Under the pieces are notes generated by a model, which was not told the DNA's origin, did not search any database, and saw only the letters and a list, made by a program, of their open reading frames with translations. 64,000 bases of DNA from Methylotenera versatilis 7 (GTDB taxonomy: Bacteria > Pseudomonadota > Gammaproteobacteria > Burkholderiales > Methylophilaceae). Both the position numbers and the translations under genes were made by a program. Below are positions 39,368 through 51,759 of the stretch, one piece after another. The stretch covers positions 1-64,000 of the forward strand of contig NZ_JUGF01000002.1 in NCBI RefSeq assembly GCF_000799165.1, in the 5' to 3' direction. The first letter of the stretch is position 1. Each line of letters begins with the position of its first letter.

Positions 39368-40252
39368 ATGACCCAACCAATATCTGCTGGCACACGTTTT
39401 CGTGCTGCACTAAAAGCCGAAAAACCGCTTCAAATTATCGGCGCAATCAATGCATATCATGCCATGCTCGCCACTCAGTCAGGATTTAAAGCACTCTATC
39501 TTTCTGGCGGCGGTGTTGCTGCTGGCTCATTGGGATTGCCGGATTTAGGGATTTCAACATTGGAAGATGTATTAATTGATGTGCGCCGCATTACAGATGC
39601 TGTCGATACACCATTATTGGTGGATATCGATACGGGCTGGGGCGGCGCTTTTAATATTGCTCGTAGTGTAAAAAGTATCGCCAAAGCAGGTGCAGCGGCA
39701 GTGCATATCGAGGATCAAGTTTCAGCTAAACGCTGCGGTCATCGTCCTAATAAAGCCATTGTCAGCTTGGATGAAATGGTAGATCGCGTTAAAGCGGCTG
39801 TTGACGCAAAGCCCTATGATGATTTTGTCATCATGGCGCGAACCGACGCGCTGGCCGTTGAAGGTTTGCAATCCGCCATCGACCGCGCCTGTGCGTGTGT
39901 TGAGGCAGGCGCAGACATGATCTTTCCTGAAGCGATTACAGAGTTAAGCATGTATAAACAGTTTGCAGCGGCAGTTAACGTGCCGGTGCTAGCGAATATT
40001 ACCGAATTTGGTAGCACGCCATTATTTACGGTAGATGAGTTGCGGACAGCAGATGTGAGCATGGTTTTATACCCACTTTCCGCTTTCCGCGCCATGAATC
40101 AGGCCGCACTTAACGTGTATCAAGCGGTTAAAAATGATGGTACACAGGCGAATGTAATTAACTTAATGCAAACGCGCGCTGACTTATATGAACACTTGGG
40201 TTATCACGCGTTTGAACAAAAACTAGACGCATTGTTTAAACAAGAAAAATAA
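39368..40252 (+). CDS. prpB: 2-methylisocitrate lyase
   Basis: PrpB cleaves 2-methylisocitrate to pyruvate and succinate, the last step of the methylcitrate cycle. The 294-residue protein has the catalytic KRCGHRP motif (K121-P127, with C123), metal ligands in [11 protein letters not shown] (D85, D87), and the substrate loop of the isocitrate lyase/PEP mutase family. Length equals other PrpB proteins. The following prpC starts 56 bp later. Confidence 0.97.
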   Translation: MTQPISAGTRFRAALKAEKPLQIIGAINAYHAMLATQSGFKALYLSGGGVAAGSLGLPDLGISTLEDVLIDVRRITDAVDTPLLVDIDTGWGGAFNIARSVKSIAKAGAAAVHIEDQVSAKRCGHRPNKAIVSLDEMVDRVKAAVDAKPYDDFVIMARTDALAVEGLQSAIDRACACVEAGADMIFPEAITELSMYKQFAAAVNVPVLANITEFGSTPLFTVDELRTADVSMVLYPLSAFRAMNQAALNVYQAVKNDGTQANVINLMQTRADLYEHLGYHAFEQKLDALFKQEK

Positions 40253-40308
40253 CCCACACCAAAAGTAAACAAAAAATTGGCATAGGTAAAAATTGGGGAG
40301 ATTGATGC

Positions 40309-41454
40309 ATGGAAACAGTAACCGAACCTAAAAAGAAAAAAGGTGTAGCCCTTGCCGGCGTTACCGCTGGCAATACGGCAATCTGCACCGTCGGCCATAC
40401 AGGTAATGACTTACATTACCGCGGTTACGACATTATTGAACTGGCAAAACAAGCCACGTTTGAAGAAGTCGCTTATTTATTGATACATGGTGAACTGCCG
40501 AATCAAGCGCAACTCACTGCCTATCATGCCAAATTAAAAAAACTACGCACATTACCGGCAGCGCTTAAAACCGTGCTTGAGCAAATTCCAAAAAACACGC
40601 ACCCGATGGACGTGATGCGCACCGCCTGCTCGATGCTGGGCACGCTAGAACCAGAAGCGGCAGACCGTAATACGCAGGCAGCACAAGATTTAGGCGATAG
40701 ATTAATTGCCAGCTTTGGCTCCATTTTGCTGTATTGGTATCACTTTAGCCACAACAGCAAACGCGTTGATGTGAACACGGATGATGACAGTATCGCCGCG
40801 CACTTCTTACATGTATTACATGGCAAAGCGCCTAGCCAACTACACATTGATGCCATGAATACTTCACTGGTGCTTTACGCAGAACATGAGTTTAACGCCT
40901 CAACTTTCACAGCCCGCGTTATCGCCGGAACTTTATCAGATATGTACAGCTGTATTGCGGGTGCCATTGGCGCTTTGCGCGGTGCAAAACATGGTGGCGC
41001 AAATGAGGCTGCAATGGAAATCATTGCGCGTTACAAAAATGCAGATGAAGCTGAAGCCGATATTCTGGCACGCATGGCACGTAAAGAAATCATCATTGGT
41101 TTCGGGCATCCTGTTTACACAATCGCTGATCCAAGAAATGAATCAATCAAAGAAGTTAGCCGTAAATTATGTGAAGATAACGGCAACATGATGTTATTTG
41201 ATGTTTCTTCACGCATTGAAGAAGTCATGTGGCGCGAGAAAAAAATGTTCCCAAACTTGGATTGGTATAGCGCATCCAGCTATCACATGATGGGCATTCC
41301 AACTGGTATGTTCACGCCAATATTTGTGATTTCCCGCACCACTGGCTGGGTAGCGCACGTGATTGAGCAACGTATAGATAACAAAATCATTCGGCCTAAT
41401 GCTGAATATACAGGGCCGGATAATCGACCTTACGTTGCGCTAAAGAATCGTTAA
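40309..41454 (+). CDS. prpC: 2-methylcitrate synthase
   Basis: PrpC condenses propionyl-CoA with oxaloacetate to 2-methylcitrate. The 381-residue citrate synthase-fold protein starts with [18 protein letters not shown], typical of PrpC, and has catalytic His residues in KHGGANEA (H228) and [13 protein letters not shown] (H267) and an Asp in [17 protein letters not shown] Shine-Dalgarno precedes ATG 40309. These enzymes often retain some citrate synthase activity with acetyl-CoA; no separate gltA is in this TCA cluster. Confidence 0.96.
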   Translation: METVTEPKKKKGVALAGVTAGNTAICTVGHTGNDLHYRGYDIIELAKQATFEEVAYLLIHGELPNQAQLTAYHAKLKKLRTLPAALKTVLEQIPKNTHPMDVMRTACSMLGTLEPEAADRNTQAAQDLGDRLIASFGSILLYWYHFSHNSKRVDVNTDDDSIAAHFLHVLHGKAPSQLHIDAMNTSLVLYAEHEFNASTFTARVIAGTLSDMYSCIAGAIGALRGAKHGGANEAAMEIIARYKNADEAEADILARMARKEIIIGFGHPVYTIADPRNESIKEVSRKLCEDNGNMMLFDVSSRIEEVMWREKKMFPNLDWYSASSYHMMGIPTGMFTPIFVISRTTGWVAHVIEQRIDNKIIRPNAEYTGPDNRPYVALKNR

Positions 41455-41483
41455 CTCTTAAAACAATCTATAGGAAGCTTTAA

Positions 41484-42944
41484 ATGTCTGCCCATATTTC
41501 CAACGTTCGTCCTGCACCTGATCAAGTCATTGTAGATATTGCAAACTATGTTGCTGATTTTGAGATTAAATCTGACGAAGCATTTGATACTGCCCGCAAC
41601 TGTTTAATGGATACACTAGGTTGCGGTTTTGAGGCATTGGACTACCCAGCTTGCACTAAATTATTAGGCCCTGTGATTGCTGGCACAGTGGTACCAAATG
41701 GTGCAAAAGTCCCCGGCACCTCATATCAGCTAGACCCGATTTTAGCGGCATTCAATATCGGTGCGATGATCCGCTGGCTAGACTTTAACGACACTTGGCT
41801 GGCCGCTGAATGGGGCCATCCTTCTGATAACTTGGGTGGAATTTTAGCCGTAGCCGATTATATTTCACGCAAAAATACCAGCGAGGGCAAAGCCCCTTTA
41901 ACCATTAAAGATGTGCTGACTGCTATGATTAAAGCGCATGAGATTCAGGGTGTATTGGCACTTGAAAACAGTTTCAATCGTGTTGGGTTAGACCATGTTA
42001 TTCTAGTCAAAATCGCTTCAACAGCGGTAGTAACAAAATTATTAGGCGGCAACAAAGAAGACATTATCAACGCCGTTTCTAATGCGTTTGTCGATGGTCA
42101 AAGCTTACGTACTTATAGACACAGCCCAAACACAGGTTCACGTAAATCATGGGCAGCAGGCGACGCAACTAGTCGCGCAGTGAGATTAGCCTGGATGACC
42201 ATGCAAGGTGAAATGGGCTACCCAAGTGCATTAACCGCAAAAACCTGGGGCTTTTACGATGTGCTTTTTAAAGGTAATGCCTTTAAATTTCAACGCGATT
42301 ACGGCTCTTACGTAATGGAACAAGTACTATTCAAAATCTCTTTCCCTGCTGAATTCCATGCTCAAACGGCGGTGGAATGTGCCATTCAGTTAAACGCACA
42401 AGTAGGCAAAGAGCTGCAAACTTTAGAGCAAGTCGCGCAAATCGATAAAATTGTCATCACTACGCATGAGTCTGCGATTCGCATTATTGATAAAACAGGC
42501 CCACTGGATAATCCAGCAGATCGCGATCACTGCATTCAATATATGGCAGCGATTGGCTTGCTGAAAGGCAACCTAACCGCGCAAGATTATGAAGATTCAT
42601 CTGCATCCGACCCGCGCATTGATGCGATTCGCAGCAAAATGGTGTGCGTAGAAAAGTCACAATACACAACGGATTACCACGACCCGGAAAAACGCTCAAT
42701 CGCCAACGCAATTCAAGTGTTCTTTAAAGACGGCTCCACATCCGACAATATCGCGGTGGAATACCCAATCGGTCATCGCCGCCGCCGTGGTGAAGGTATT
42801 CCAGAATTGGTGAAGAAATTTAAAATCAATTTAGCGCGCCGATTCGATGCAAAAAAACAGGCAGATATTTTGGCGCTTTGTTTAGACCAAACCAAGATAG
42901 AAGCCACACCAGTAAACGTGTTTGTGGATATGTTAGCGGTTTAA
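41484..42944 (+). CDS. prpD: 2-methylcitrate dehydratase
   Basis: PrpD dehydrates 2-methylcitrate to 2-methyl-cis-aconitate without an iron-sulfur cluster. The 486-residue MmgE/PrpD-family protein has the characteristic [42 protein letters not shown]-free [13 protein letters not shown] and [12 protein letters not shown] segments, and the C-terminal [16 protein letters not shown]. It lies 29 bp after prpC with a TAGGAAG ribosome site and closes the operon. AcnB (22.8 kb) would supply the next hydration. Confidence 0.97.
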   Translation: MSAHISNVRPAPDQVIVDIANYVADFEIKSDEAFDTARNCLMDTLGCGFEALDYPACTKLLGPVIAGTVVPNGAKVPGTSYQLDPILAAFNIGAMIRWLDFNDTWLAAEWGHPSDNLGGILAVADYISRKNTSEGKAPLTIKDVLTAMIKAHEIQGVLALENSFNRVGLDHVILVKIASTAVVTKLLGGNKEDIINAVSNAFVDGQSLRTYRHSPNTGSRKSWAAGDATSRAVRLAWMTMQGEMGYPSALTAKTWGFYDVLFKGNAFKFQRDYGSYVMEQVLFKISFPAEFHAQTAVECAIQLNAQVGKELQTLEQVAQIDKIVITTHESAIRIIDKTGPLDNPADRDHCIQYMAAIGLLKGNLTAQDYEDSSASDPRIDAIRSKMVCVEKSQYTTDYHDPEKRSIANAIQVFFKDGSTSDNIAVEYPIGHRRRRGEGIPELVKKFKINLARRFDAKKQADILALCLDQTKIEATPVNVFVDMLAV

Positions 42945-42962
42945 TTCTTTGCTTAGACTAAT

Positions 42963-43038
42963 GTAGGATGCGTTCTTGAACCCACGCGATCACGTGATGG
43001 AAACTTCACAATTCCAACGCGTGGGTAACAAGTTACCC
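42963..43038. repeat. REP-like palindromic element downstream of prpD
   Basis: It begins GTAGGATG and contains ACCCACGCG (42980-42988) paired with CGCGTGGGT (43018-43026). A perfect ATCACGTGAT palindrome (42989-42998) lies inside the loop, and a GGGTAAC/GTTACCC hairpin (43023-43038) overlaps the right arm. The build resembles a diverged copy of the GTAGGATG...GGGT intergenic repeat seen in many proteobacteria; it may also help end the prp transcript. Confidence 0.55.
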
Positions 43039-43073
43039 GCTCTACTGACTTTAAAAGTAAGCGGCTAATCAGC

Positions 43074-43104
43074 ACCCTAAATTTAACTACGGCAAATTTA
43101 GGGT
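43074..43104. promoter_or_regulatory. Perfect 11-bp inverted repeat upstream of purB
   Basis: ACCCTAAATTT (43074-43084) and AAATTTAGGGT (43094-43104) flank a 9-base spacer. It ends 39 bp before the purB start codon, so it could be a purB leader hairpin or operator; it has no terminator-type T-run. Confidence 0.45.
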
Positions 43105-43134
43105 AAAATAGCGGATTATTGAACCGCTGTTTGA

Positions 43135-44517
<1,383 letters not shown>

Positions 44518-44534
44518 TTTTAAGGAGTACCGCT

Positions 44535-45946
<1,412 letters not shown>

Positions 45947-45947
45947 T

Positions 45948-46304
45948 ATGCTTTCAACACTTAGAATTGGCGCAGGCATTAGCCTGATTGCTTTGATTTT
46001 TTTATGTCTGGCATGGGAAAGCGTGCTTGCGCCACTCAAGCCGCAAGGTTCGTTACTTATTTTAAAAGCGTTGCCTTTATTATTGCCACTTTTCGGCATA
46101 CTCAAAGGTCGACGTTACACTTACCAATGGGCTGGCATGCTGATTTTGCTGTATTTTACCGAGGGCGTAGTGCGGGCATGGTCTGATACCGGCATTTCAA
46201 GCCAATTAGCACTGCTTGAAATAGCGTTATCACTGATATTTTTTCTATGTGCAATATTTTATGCAAAACTCGTGCGAAACAGTGATTTAAAAGCGCCCGC
46301 TTAA
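45948..46304 (+). CDS. DUF2069 membrane protein
   Basis: The 118-residue protein has four predicted membrane segments (about 5-24, 33-50, 61-79, 86-106). Its LKALPLLLPLFGILKGRRYTYQWAGMLILLYFTEGVVRAWSD core is typical of DUF2069. Function unknown. It starts one base after wrbA ends and is surely in the same transcript. Confidence 0.88.
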   Translation: MLSTLRIGAGISLIALIFLCLAWESVLAPLKPQGSLLILKALPLLLPLFGILKGRRYTYQWAGMLILLYFTEGVVRAWSDTGISSQLALLEIALSLIFFLCAIFYAKLVRNSDLKAPA

Positions 46305-46349
46305 TTTATAATTAAAGCCTTAAGCTATACTTAATGCCTGAAATACAGC

Positions 46350-46375
46350 AACTTTATTAAGCACTTAATAAAGTT
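46350..46375. terminator. AT-rich hairpin after the wrbA-DUF2069 pair
   Basis: AACTTTATT (46350-46358) and AATAAAGTT (46367-46375) form a 9-bp stem with an 8-base loop, 46 bp after DUF2069 and 69 bp before surE. It is weak as a terminator because it has no GC-rich stem or T-tail. Confidence 0.3.
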
Positions 46376-46443
46376 AAGTACTTGGGCAACCCCTTTAAAT
46401 CGCAGATAAAAATACGCATGATTAATCACACTGTCAGCCACGA

Positions 46444-47187
46444 ATGAAAATACTCATATCAAATGATGACGGCTATTTTGCACCTGGCCTGAATATTCTA
46501 GCCAGCCATATCGCAAAATTTGCAGATATTACCGTTGTTGCGCCTGAGCGTAACCGCAGCGGCGCAAGTAATTCGCTCACTTTAGACAGACCGTTAAGTG
46601 TTAAAAAAGCGTCGAATGGCTATTTCTATGTCAATGGCACACCGACCGACTGCGTACATATCGCATTGACTGGTTTGATGGACACCATGCCGGACATGGT
46701 CATTTCTGGCATCAATGATGGCGCCAACATGGGTGATGACACCATTTACTCTGGCACCGTTGCCGCGGCGACAGAAGGTTATTTACTTGGCATTCCTTCT
46801 ATTGCCATTTCCATGTCGCAACATAATTCTACGCACTTTGAAACCGCGGCACGCGTGGCGGTAGAGTTGATTCAACAGCATATCAAACATGGTTTTTCAT
46901 CAGCTTCATTATTGAATGTAAATGTGCCTGATATCGCTTATGAAGAGTTGACCGGCAGAACGGTAACGCGCTTGGGTAAACGCCACAAGGCCGAGCCGGT
47001 TATTCAACTTAAGACACCTAGAAACGAAACCGTATATTGGGTTGGTGCTGCTGGCACACCCAATGACGGCGGCGAAGGCACGGATTTTTATGCTGTCGCG
47101 CATAATCAAGTATCGATTTCGCCGATTCAAGTTGATTTAACCAAACATTCACAACTTGCAGAATTACAAACCTGGCTGAATAAATAA
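46444..47187 (+). CDS. surE: 5'/3'-nucleotidase SurE
   Basis: SurE dephosphorylates nucleoside monophosphates and is linked to stationary-phase survival. The 247-residue protein has the metal motif [14 protein letters not shown] (N7, D8, D9), the conserved [13 protein letters not shown] stretch and [24 protein letters not shown]. Length is standard. It is followed by pcm after 5 bp and nlpD, the classic surE-pcm-nlpD order. Confidence 0.97.
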   Translation: MKILISNDDGYFAPGLNILASHIAKFADITVVAPERNRSGASNSLTLDRPLSVKKASNGYFYVNGTPTDCVHIALTGLMDTMPDMVISGINDGANMGDDTIYSGTVAAATEGYLLGIPSIAISMSQHNSTHFETAARVAVELIQQHIKHGFSSASLLNVNVPDIAYEELTGRTVTRLGKRHKAEPVIQLKTPRNETVYWVGAAGTPNDGGEGTDFYAVAHNQVSISPIQVDLTKHSQLAELQTWLNK

Positions 47188-47192
47188 CTGAT

Positions 47193-47861
47193 ATGGCTTT
47201 ATTAAAACCCACCGCAAAAACTGGCATTGGCATGACTTCACTGCGCACACGCGACCGTATGTTGACGCGCTTGCGTGAGCAAGGTATTAAGGATGAAGTC
47301 GTTTTATCTGCCATGGGTGAAATTCCACGCCATATTTTTGTTGATGAGGCTTTAAGCATTCGGGCATACGAAGACGTTTCGCTACCGATTGGTTTTGGAC
47401 AAACGATTTCACAACCTTATATTGTCGCGCGCATGACCGAAGTTTTGCGTAACGGTGCGCAACTGAATAAGGTGTTGGAGATTGGTACTGGCTGCGGTTA
47501 TCAAACTGCCGTATTATCAAAAGTGGCAAAAGAGGTATTGTCTTTAGAGCGTATTCGCCCGCTGGTGATGAAAGCCAGAAGCCATTTGCGCACGCTAAAA
47601 TGCACCAATGTAAAACTTGACCATGCTGATGGCAGCATTGGACTAGAAGCCTTTGCGCCGTTTGATGGCATTATTGTCACGGCGGCTGCCAGCCATGTGC
47701 CGCAAGAACTATTAACACAATTAGCCGTTGGTGGCCGCATGATTATCCCAATCGGCACGACGACACAAACTTTGACTTTAATTGAACGAAAAGCCAACGA
47801 ATACGTACAAACCAAGCTGGAAGCAGTCAAATTTGTACCATTGTTAGGTGGAATTAGCTAA
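47193..47861 (+). CDS. pcm: Protein-L-isoaspartate O-methyltransferase
   Basis: Pcm methylates isoaspartyl residues in damaged proteins to start their repair. The 222-residue protein has SAM motif [17 protein letters not shown] (about 94-109), the substrate segment [20 protein letters not shown], and [29 protein letters not shown]. Its last base overlaps the first of nlpD. Confidence 0.97.
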   Translation: MALLKPTAKTGIGMTSLRTRDRMLTRLREQGIKDEVVLSAMGEIPRHIFVDEALSIRAYEDVSLPIGFGQTISQPYIVARMTEVLRNGAQLNKVLEIGTGCGYQTAVLSKVAKEVLSLERIRPLVMKARSHLRTLKCTNVKLDHADGSIGLEAFAPFDGIIVTAAASHVPQELLTQLAVGGRMIIPIGTTTQTLTLIERKANEYVQTKLEAVKFVPLLGGIS

Positions 47862-48931
47862 TGTATCAATTCGTATTCGTCGCATTATTTGCATTATTGT
47901 TAAGTGCTTGTGAAAGTAATCCGCCCGCCCCGGTGATTGATCGTCAACCGCAATCATCAAAATCCAAATCTCCCACAACTTCAGCCGGCGATGCGACCAA
48001 AGCGAATCAAACCGGCAAAACTACCGCTGGAAAAGATTGGCGACCTGATACTTACATTGTTAAAAAGGGCGATACTTTATTTAGTATTGGTTTGGAGTAC
48101 GGCCTGGAGTATAAAGAAATTGCCGCGGCCAACAATATAAGCGAGCCCTATCCCATTCAAATTGGCCAAAAGCTGAATTTGGCTGGTGTGAAAGCGAAAT
48201 CTGCAGCTACCGATGTTAGCCTGACAGAACAAGATGCCTCAGAAGATGGCGTTGTCATCACACCAATCAAAACTGAGTCTGCGGTAGTTGAGACAACAAT
48301 ATCAGATAACAAGGCATCTGAAACCAAGCCACTTCAATCGGCTGTTACTCCCATACTCAGTGAGCCAAAGGCGATACGTGAGCCTTATAGTTTAGAGGCT
48401 TTTAATAGAAGCATACCGGTTAAAACAACAGAAACTAAAGTTGTGGCTACAAGCAAAACTGTCGAAACTAAACCCACAGATACCAAGTCAACCGAAACCG
48501 CCAAACCTATTGAAAACAAACCTGCCGAAACTAAAGCGAATGATGCTAAACCTGCCGATGATGAAGCGATTAAGTGGAGCTGGCCAACACAGGGCAAAGT
48601 AGTTGCTAACTTTAACGAAGCAACCAACAAAGGTATTGATATTAGCGGCAGCACTGGACAAGCAATTAATGCAGCTGGCAACGGCAAGGTCATTTACAGC
48701 GGTTCTGATTTACGTGGTTATGGAAAATTAGTGATTATCAAACACAATAAAACCTACTTATCCGTTTATGCCCACAACAGCAAAATCCTTGCAAAAGAAG
48801 GCCAGATTGTTTTCGCTGGACAAAAAATAGCGGAAATGGGTAACACCGACTCCAACACGGTTAAGCTACACTTTGAAATTAGGCGTCTAGGTAAATCAGT
48901 TGACCCAGCCAAATATTTAAACCAGAATTAA
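47861..48931 (+). CDS. nlpD: Lipoprotein NlpD, LysM plus degenerate LytM domain
   Basis: NlpD activates cell-wall amidases such as AmiC at the division site. The 356-residue protein has a lipoprotein signal with lipobox LLSAC (Cys 17), a LysM domain (about 64-107: YIVKKGDTLFSIGLEYGL), a long Thr/Glu/Lys/Pro-rich linker with TETK-like repeats (about 110-230), and a C-terminal LytM domain (about 235-356). The first zinc His is replaced by Asn (NKGIDISGSTG), matching the catalytically inactive LytM of E. coli NlpD; YAHNSKI and LHFEIRRLGKSVDP are kept. In many proteobacteria rpoS follows directly; here it does not. Confidence 0.94.
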   Translation: MYQFVFVALFALLLSACESNPPAPVIDRQPQSSKSKSPTTSAGDATKANQTGKTTAGKDWRPDTYIVKKGDTLFSIGLEYGLEYKEIAAANNISEPYPIQIGQKLNLAGVKAKSAATDVSLTEQDASEDGVVITPIKTESAVVETTISDNKASETKPLQSAVTPILSEPKAIREPYSLEAFNRSIPVKTTETKVVATSKTVETKPTDTKSTETAKPIENKPAETKANDAKPADDEAIKWSWPTQGKVVANFNEATNKGIDISGSTGQAINAAGNGKVIYSGSDLRGYGKLVIIKHNKTYLSVYAHNSKILAKEGQIVFAGQKIAEMGNTDSNTVKLHFEIRRLGKSVDPAKYLNQN

Positions 48932-48983
48932 TCAAAACAAACAGCTAGTTTTCAATCACATTTATCCGCTTTAGGAGATTATC

Positions 48984-49349
48984 GTGGCAGCACCGCAGAA
49001 AAAAGACCCGAACAAATACAGCAAAAATGCGGACATTGAAGCCGATACCTTATTTAAAACATTAACCTCTCTAGGCGGCATTCTTTTATTGCTTATCGGC
49101 TTAGTTGGTATCGCAATGGAGTTTTTTAAAGATGGTGGCTGGCTAAAAACCGCACTTGGCTGGCTATTTGATTCAACCACGCACATGATGTTTATTCCTG
49201 TGATTATTTTTGTGTTGTGGTTACTGAATCGCTGGATGTCATCTGCCGCAATAGGTGAAAAGAAAAAAAGCGGTGATGTGCCCATGTATATCATGATGGC
49301 GCTGGGTGCTTTTTATATCTTTCGTTTGGTCACAACAGGCGGTTTTTAA
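48984..49349 (+). CDS. Small unrecognised membrane protein after nlpD
   Basis: Start is GTG 48984, with a strong TTAGGAGA ribosome site. The 121-residue protein has a charged N-terminus (AAPQKKDPNKYSKNADIEAD) and three likely membrane segments (about 30-47, 66-84 and 103-119), with a Lys-rich loop before the last. I do not recognise the family. It ends 56 bp before a bidirectional terminator and stands where rpoS often lies. Confidence 0.7.
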   Translation: MAAPQKKDPNKYSKNADIEADTLFKTLTSLGGILLLLIGLVGIAMEFFKDGGWLKTALGWLFDSTTHMMFIPVIIFVLWLLNRWMSSAAIGEKKKSGDVPMYIMMALGAFYIFRLVTTGGF

Positions 49350-49404
49350 TCGTATTATTTTTAATAACTACTAATGATTAATGCAAGAGAATAATCACAG
49401 CCAT

Positions 49405-49434
49405 AAAAAAGCCGACTACATGTCGGCTTTTTTT
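49405..49434. terminator. Bidirectional intrinsic terminator
   Basis: AGCCGAC (49410-49416) pairs with GTCGGCT (49422-49428) around TACAT, flanked by six A on the left and seven T on the right. It serves the converging genes at 48984-49349 (plus) and 49460-49852 (minus). Confidence 0.95.
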
Positions 49435-49459
49435 ATGACTCAATAACGAGACTTGCACT

Positions 49460-49852
49460 TTAATGCTTTGCCGTCTTTTTTACCGCTTCTTGTGCAGCTT
49501 CATTACGGTAATATTCGCGGACTGTGGTCATATCATAATCACGCGCCCATTTGATAATCTCATCGAATGCTGGTGCGCCGATTTCACCAACTTGCGCGTG
49601 AATCCCGGCTTGCTCACGGATGACCAGGACACCTGGAATTTGGTTAACTTGAAAATATTCACCAATTTCCGGATCCGTTTCAGTATTTACCATGCCAAAT
49701 ACAATATCGGTGTTTGCTGCTGCAGCTGCTTCAAAAGTAGGTGTAAAAGCCACACATGGCTCACACCACGGTGCCCAAAAATCTACAATCACAAAATCAT
49801 TGCTTTCAATCGTTTGTTTAAAATTTGCTTTAGTTAGTTTGACTACTGCCAT
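49460..49852 (-). CDS. Thioredoxin-family protein
   Basis: The 130-residue single-domain thioredoxin fold has the redox motif WCEPC (C30, C33) in VIVDFWAPWCEPCVAFTPTF, and the cis-Pro in NQIPGVLVI. There is no signal peptide, so it should act in the cytoplasm. The motif differs from classical WCGPC (Glu for Gly), and a charged tail of about 25 residues (NEAAQEAVKKTAKH end) extends past the usual TrxA length. It is a single gene with an AAGG ribosome site; its partner proteins are unknown. Confidence 0.9.
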   Translation of the reverse strand: MAVVKLTKANFKQTIESNDFVIVDFWAPWCEPCVAFTPTFEAAAAANTDIVFGMVNTETDPEIGEYFQVNQIPGVLVIREQAGIHAQVGEIGAPAFDEIIKWARDYDMTTVREYYRNEAAQEAVKKTAKH

Positions 49853-49989
49853 AATTTTGCCTTAATTTTTATGATTGCATATTGAATAAAACAGCAGTTT
49901 AGCAGACGAGGTAGTTTTAGTTAAGATGCTTTTGGCTAAAGCACCTTCACTTAAAAAAGGCTTTAACCTAAATTGCAGATATTAAGAAA

Positions 49990-50586
49990 CTAGATCGGCT
50001 TATTCCAAACTGAATCAAAAAACAACTCGCTCAATGGTTTACGCTTACGCGCGGCAGTTTCACGATTTAACGCTTCGCCTGTTACCGTTTTGATATCAGC
50101 CGCGTAACCAACTGCAACCATCGCCATTAAGGTAAATTGTTCCGGAATGCTAAATGCATCGCGTGCGGCATCGACATTAAAACCACCCATTTGATGGGCC
50201 ATTAACCCTAAATCTTCTGCCTGCAAGCATAAATTCTCTGCCGCTGCACCAGTATCGTACTGCGCCCAGCGATTCGGTTTTTGATTATGTCCAAACAAGG
50301 TATCCGCACAAGTCAGCAACAATACAGGCGCATCTTTAACCCACTCCTGATTACCCGGTACTAAACAATCAAAAGCCTTTTGCCAACTGGCTAAATCAGT
50401 ATTTTTATTCCACACAATAAAGCGCCAAGGCTCGTCGCCAAAGCATGATGGTGCCCAGCGTGCGGCTTCGCACAAGCTGATAATCTGCTCGTTTGAAACA
50501 GCTTTGCTTGCGTCATATGCGCGACCACTCCATCGATTGGCAATCACTTCATTAACAGGCGCTTGTGTTGTAGCGGTCTTTTTCAT
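49990..50586 (-). CDS. Nitroreductase-family FMN oxidoreductase
   Basis: The 198-residue protein has the nitroreductase pattern VIANRWSGRAYD near the start (FMN-phosphate Arg), ICEAARWAPSCFGDEPWRFIVW, and the C-terminal AMVAVGYAADIKTV. Such enzymes reduce nitro groups, quinones or flavins with NAD(P)H. It is 17 bp downstream of the old yellow enzyme gene, so the two flavin-dependent reductases form an operon, probably for electrophile or quinone detoxification. Exact substrate unknown. Confidence 0.9.
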   Translation of the reverse strand: MKKTATTQAPVNEVIANRWSGRAYDASKAVSNEQIISLCEAARWAPSCFGDEPWRFIVWNKNTDLASWQKAFDCLVPGNQEWVKDAPVLLLTCADTLFGHNQKPNRWAQYDTGAAAENLCLQAEDLGLMAHQMGGFNVDAARDAFSIPEQFTLMAMVAVGYAADIKTVTGEALNRETAARKRKPLSELFFDSVWNKPI

Positions 50587-50603
50587 CGTTTTAATCCTTA
50601 AAA

Positions 50604-51686
50604 TTAGGCTGGCAAAGTTGGGTAATCAGTGTAGCCTTTTTCTGTACCGCCATAAAATGTTTCGCTGTCCGCTTCATTTAGTGACGCATCAGTTTTATAG
50701 CGCTCAACCAGATCTGGATTGGCGATAAATGGCACACCATAGGCAATCACATCGGCATGCCCACTGGCAATGGCTGCATTACCACGCGCTTTGTCATAAG
50801 CTAAATTAGCCATATAAGCACCTTTAAACAGCTTACGCATTTGCTCAAAATCAAACGACGCTGATTCACCACCGCCGTGAATACCACCCTCTACCGCGTG
50901 CAAATACGCCAAATTAAATTGATTTAACTGGTCAGCTACGTAATTGAATAATGCTTGTGGGTTGCTATCCTGCATATCGTTAAATGGATTAACCGGTGAA
51001 ATACGCACGCCCACTTTATCGCTACCAGCCACATCAACCACTGCCTTTGTCACCTCTAACAACAAACGTGCACGATTTTCAATGCTGCCACCATAGTTAT
51101 CCGTGCGTTTATTGCTGCCATCGCGTAAAAACTGATCTAGCAAATAGCCGTTTGCAGCATGAATCTCAACGCCGTCAAAACCTGCTGCAAGTGCGCATTT
51201 GGTTGCATGAACGTATTCTGCAATAATGCCCGGCAATTCAGCAGCCTCTAGCGCGCGTGGCTCAACAAAATCAGCCAAGCCTTCATATGTATAAGTCTGT
51301 CCAGCAGGCTGAATAGCAGAAGGCGCAACCGGCAGCTCATTATTTGGCAATAAACTCGGATGTGAAATACGGCCCACATGCCATAATTGCAATACGATTT
51401 TTCCGCCTTTAGCATGCACGGCTTCGGTTACTCTTTTCCAGCCAGCCACTTGCGCGTCAGTGTAAATCCCTGGCAATAAGATATAGCCATGTGCCATAGC
51501 AGATATTGGCGTTGCTTCTGTCACAATTAAACCAGCACTCGCACGTTGTGCATAATAGGTCACATTTAAATCCTGTGGCACGCCTGTTCCTTTAGGCGCC
51601 CTGCTTCTTGTTAGCGGCGCCATCACCATGCGATTTTTCAATGTGATTGCACCCAGTTTTACCGGGCTAAATAAATCCAGCGCCAT
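50604..51686 (-). CDS. Old yellow enzyme family alkene reductase (NemA-like)
   Basis: This 360-residue FMN TIM-barrel enzyme reduces activated C=C bonds and nitro compounds with NADPH. Family motifs are VMAPLTRSRA (about 22-31), VTEATPIS, LQLWHVGRISHP, and the substrate/flavin segment HAANGYLLDQFLRDGSNKRTDNYGG (His at about 180). Length and ending (YGGTEKGYTDYP) match N-ethylmaleimide reductase. It is upstream of the nitroreductase and 73 bp downstream of yceI. Confidence 0.94.
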   Translation of the reverse strand: MALDLFSPVKLGAITLKNRMVMAPLTRSRAPKGTGVPQDLNVTYYAQRASAGLIVTEATPISAMAHGYILLPGIYTDAQVAGWKRVTEAVHAKGGKIVLQLWHVGRISHPSLLPNNELPVAPSAIQPAGQTYTYEGLADFVEPRALEAAELPGIIAEYVHATKCALAAGFDGVEIHAANGYLLDQFLRDGSNKRTDNYGGSIENRARLLLEVTKAVVDVAGSDKVGVRISPVNPFNDMQDSNPQALFNYVADQLNQFNLAYLHAVEGGIHGGGESASFDFEQMRKLFKGAYMANLAYDKARGNAAIASGHADVIAYGVPFIANPDLVERYKTDASLNEADSETFYGGTEKGYTDYPTLPA

Positions 51687-51759
51687 TTGCGTTCTCCATA
51701 TTAAAGTTTAATTTATTAATTATTAAGTTAATTAAAAGGTTAACTGTTTAACAGGTGAT

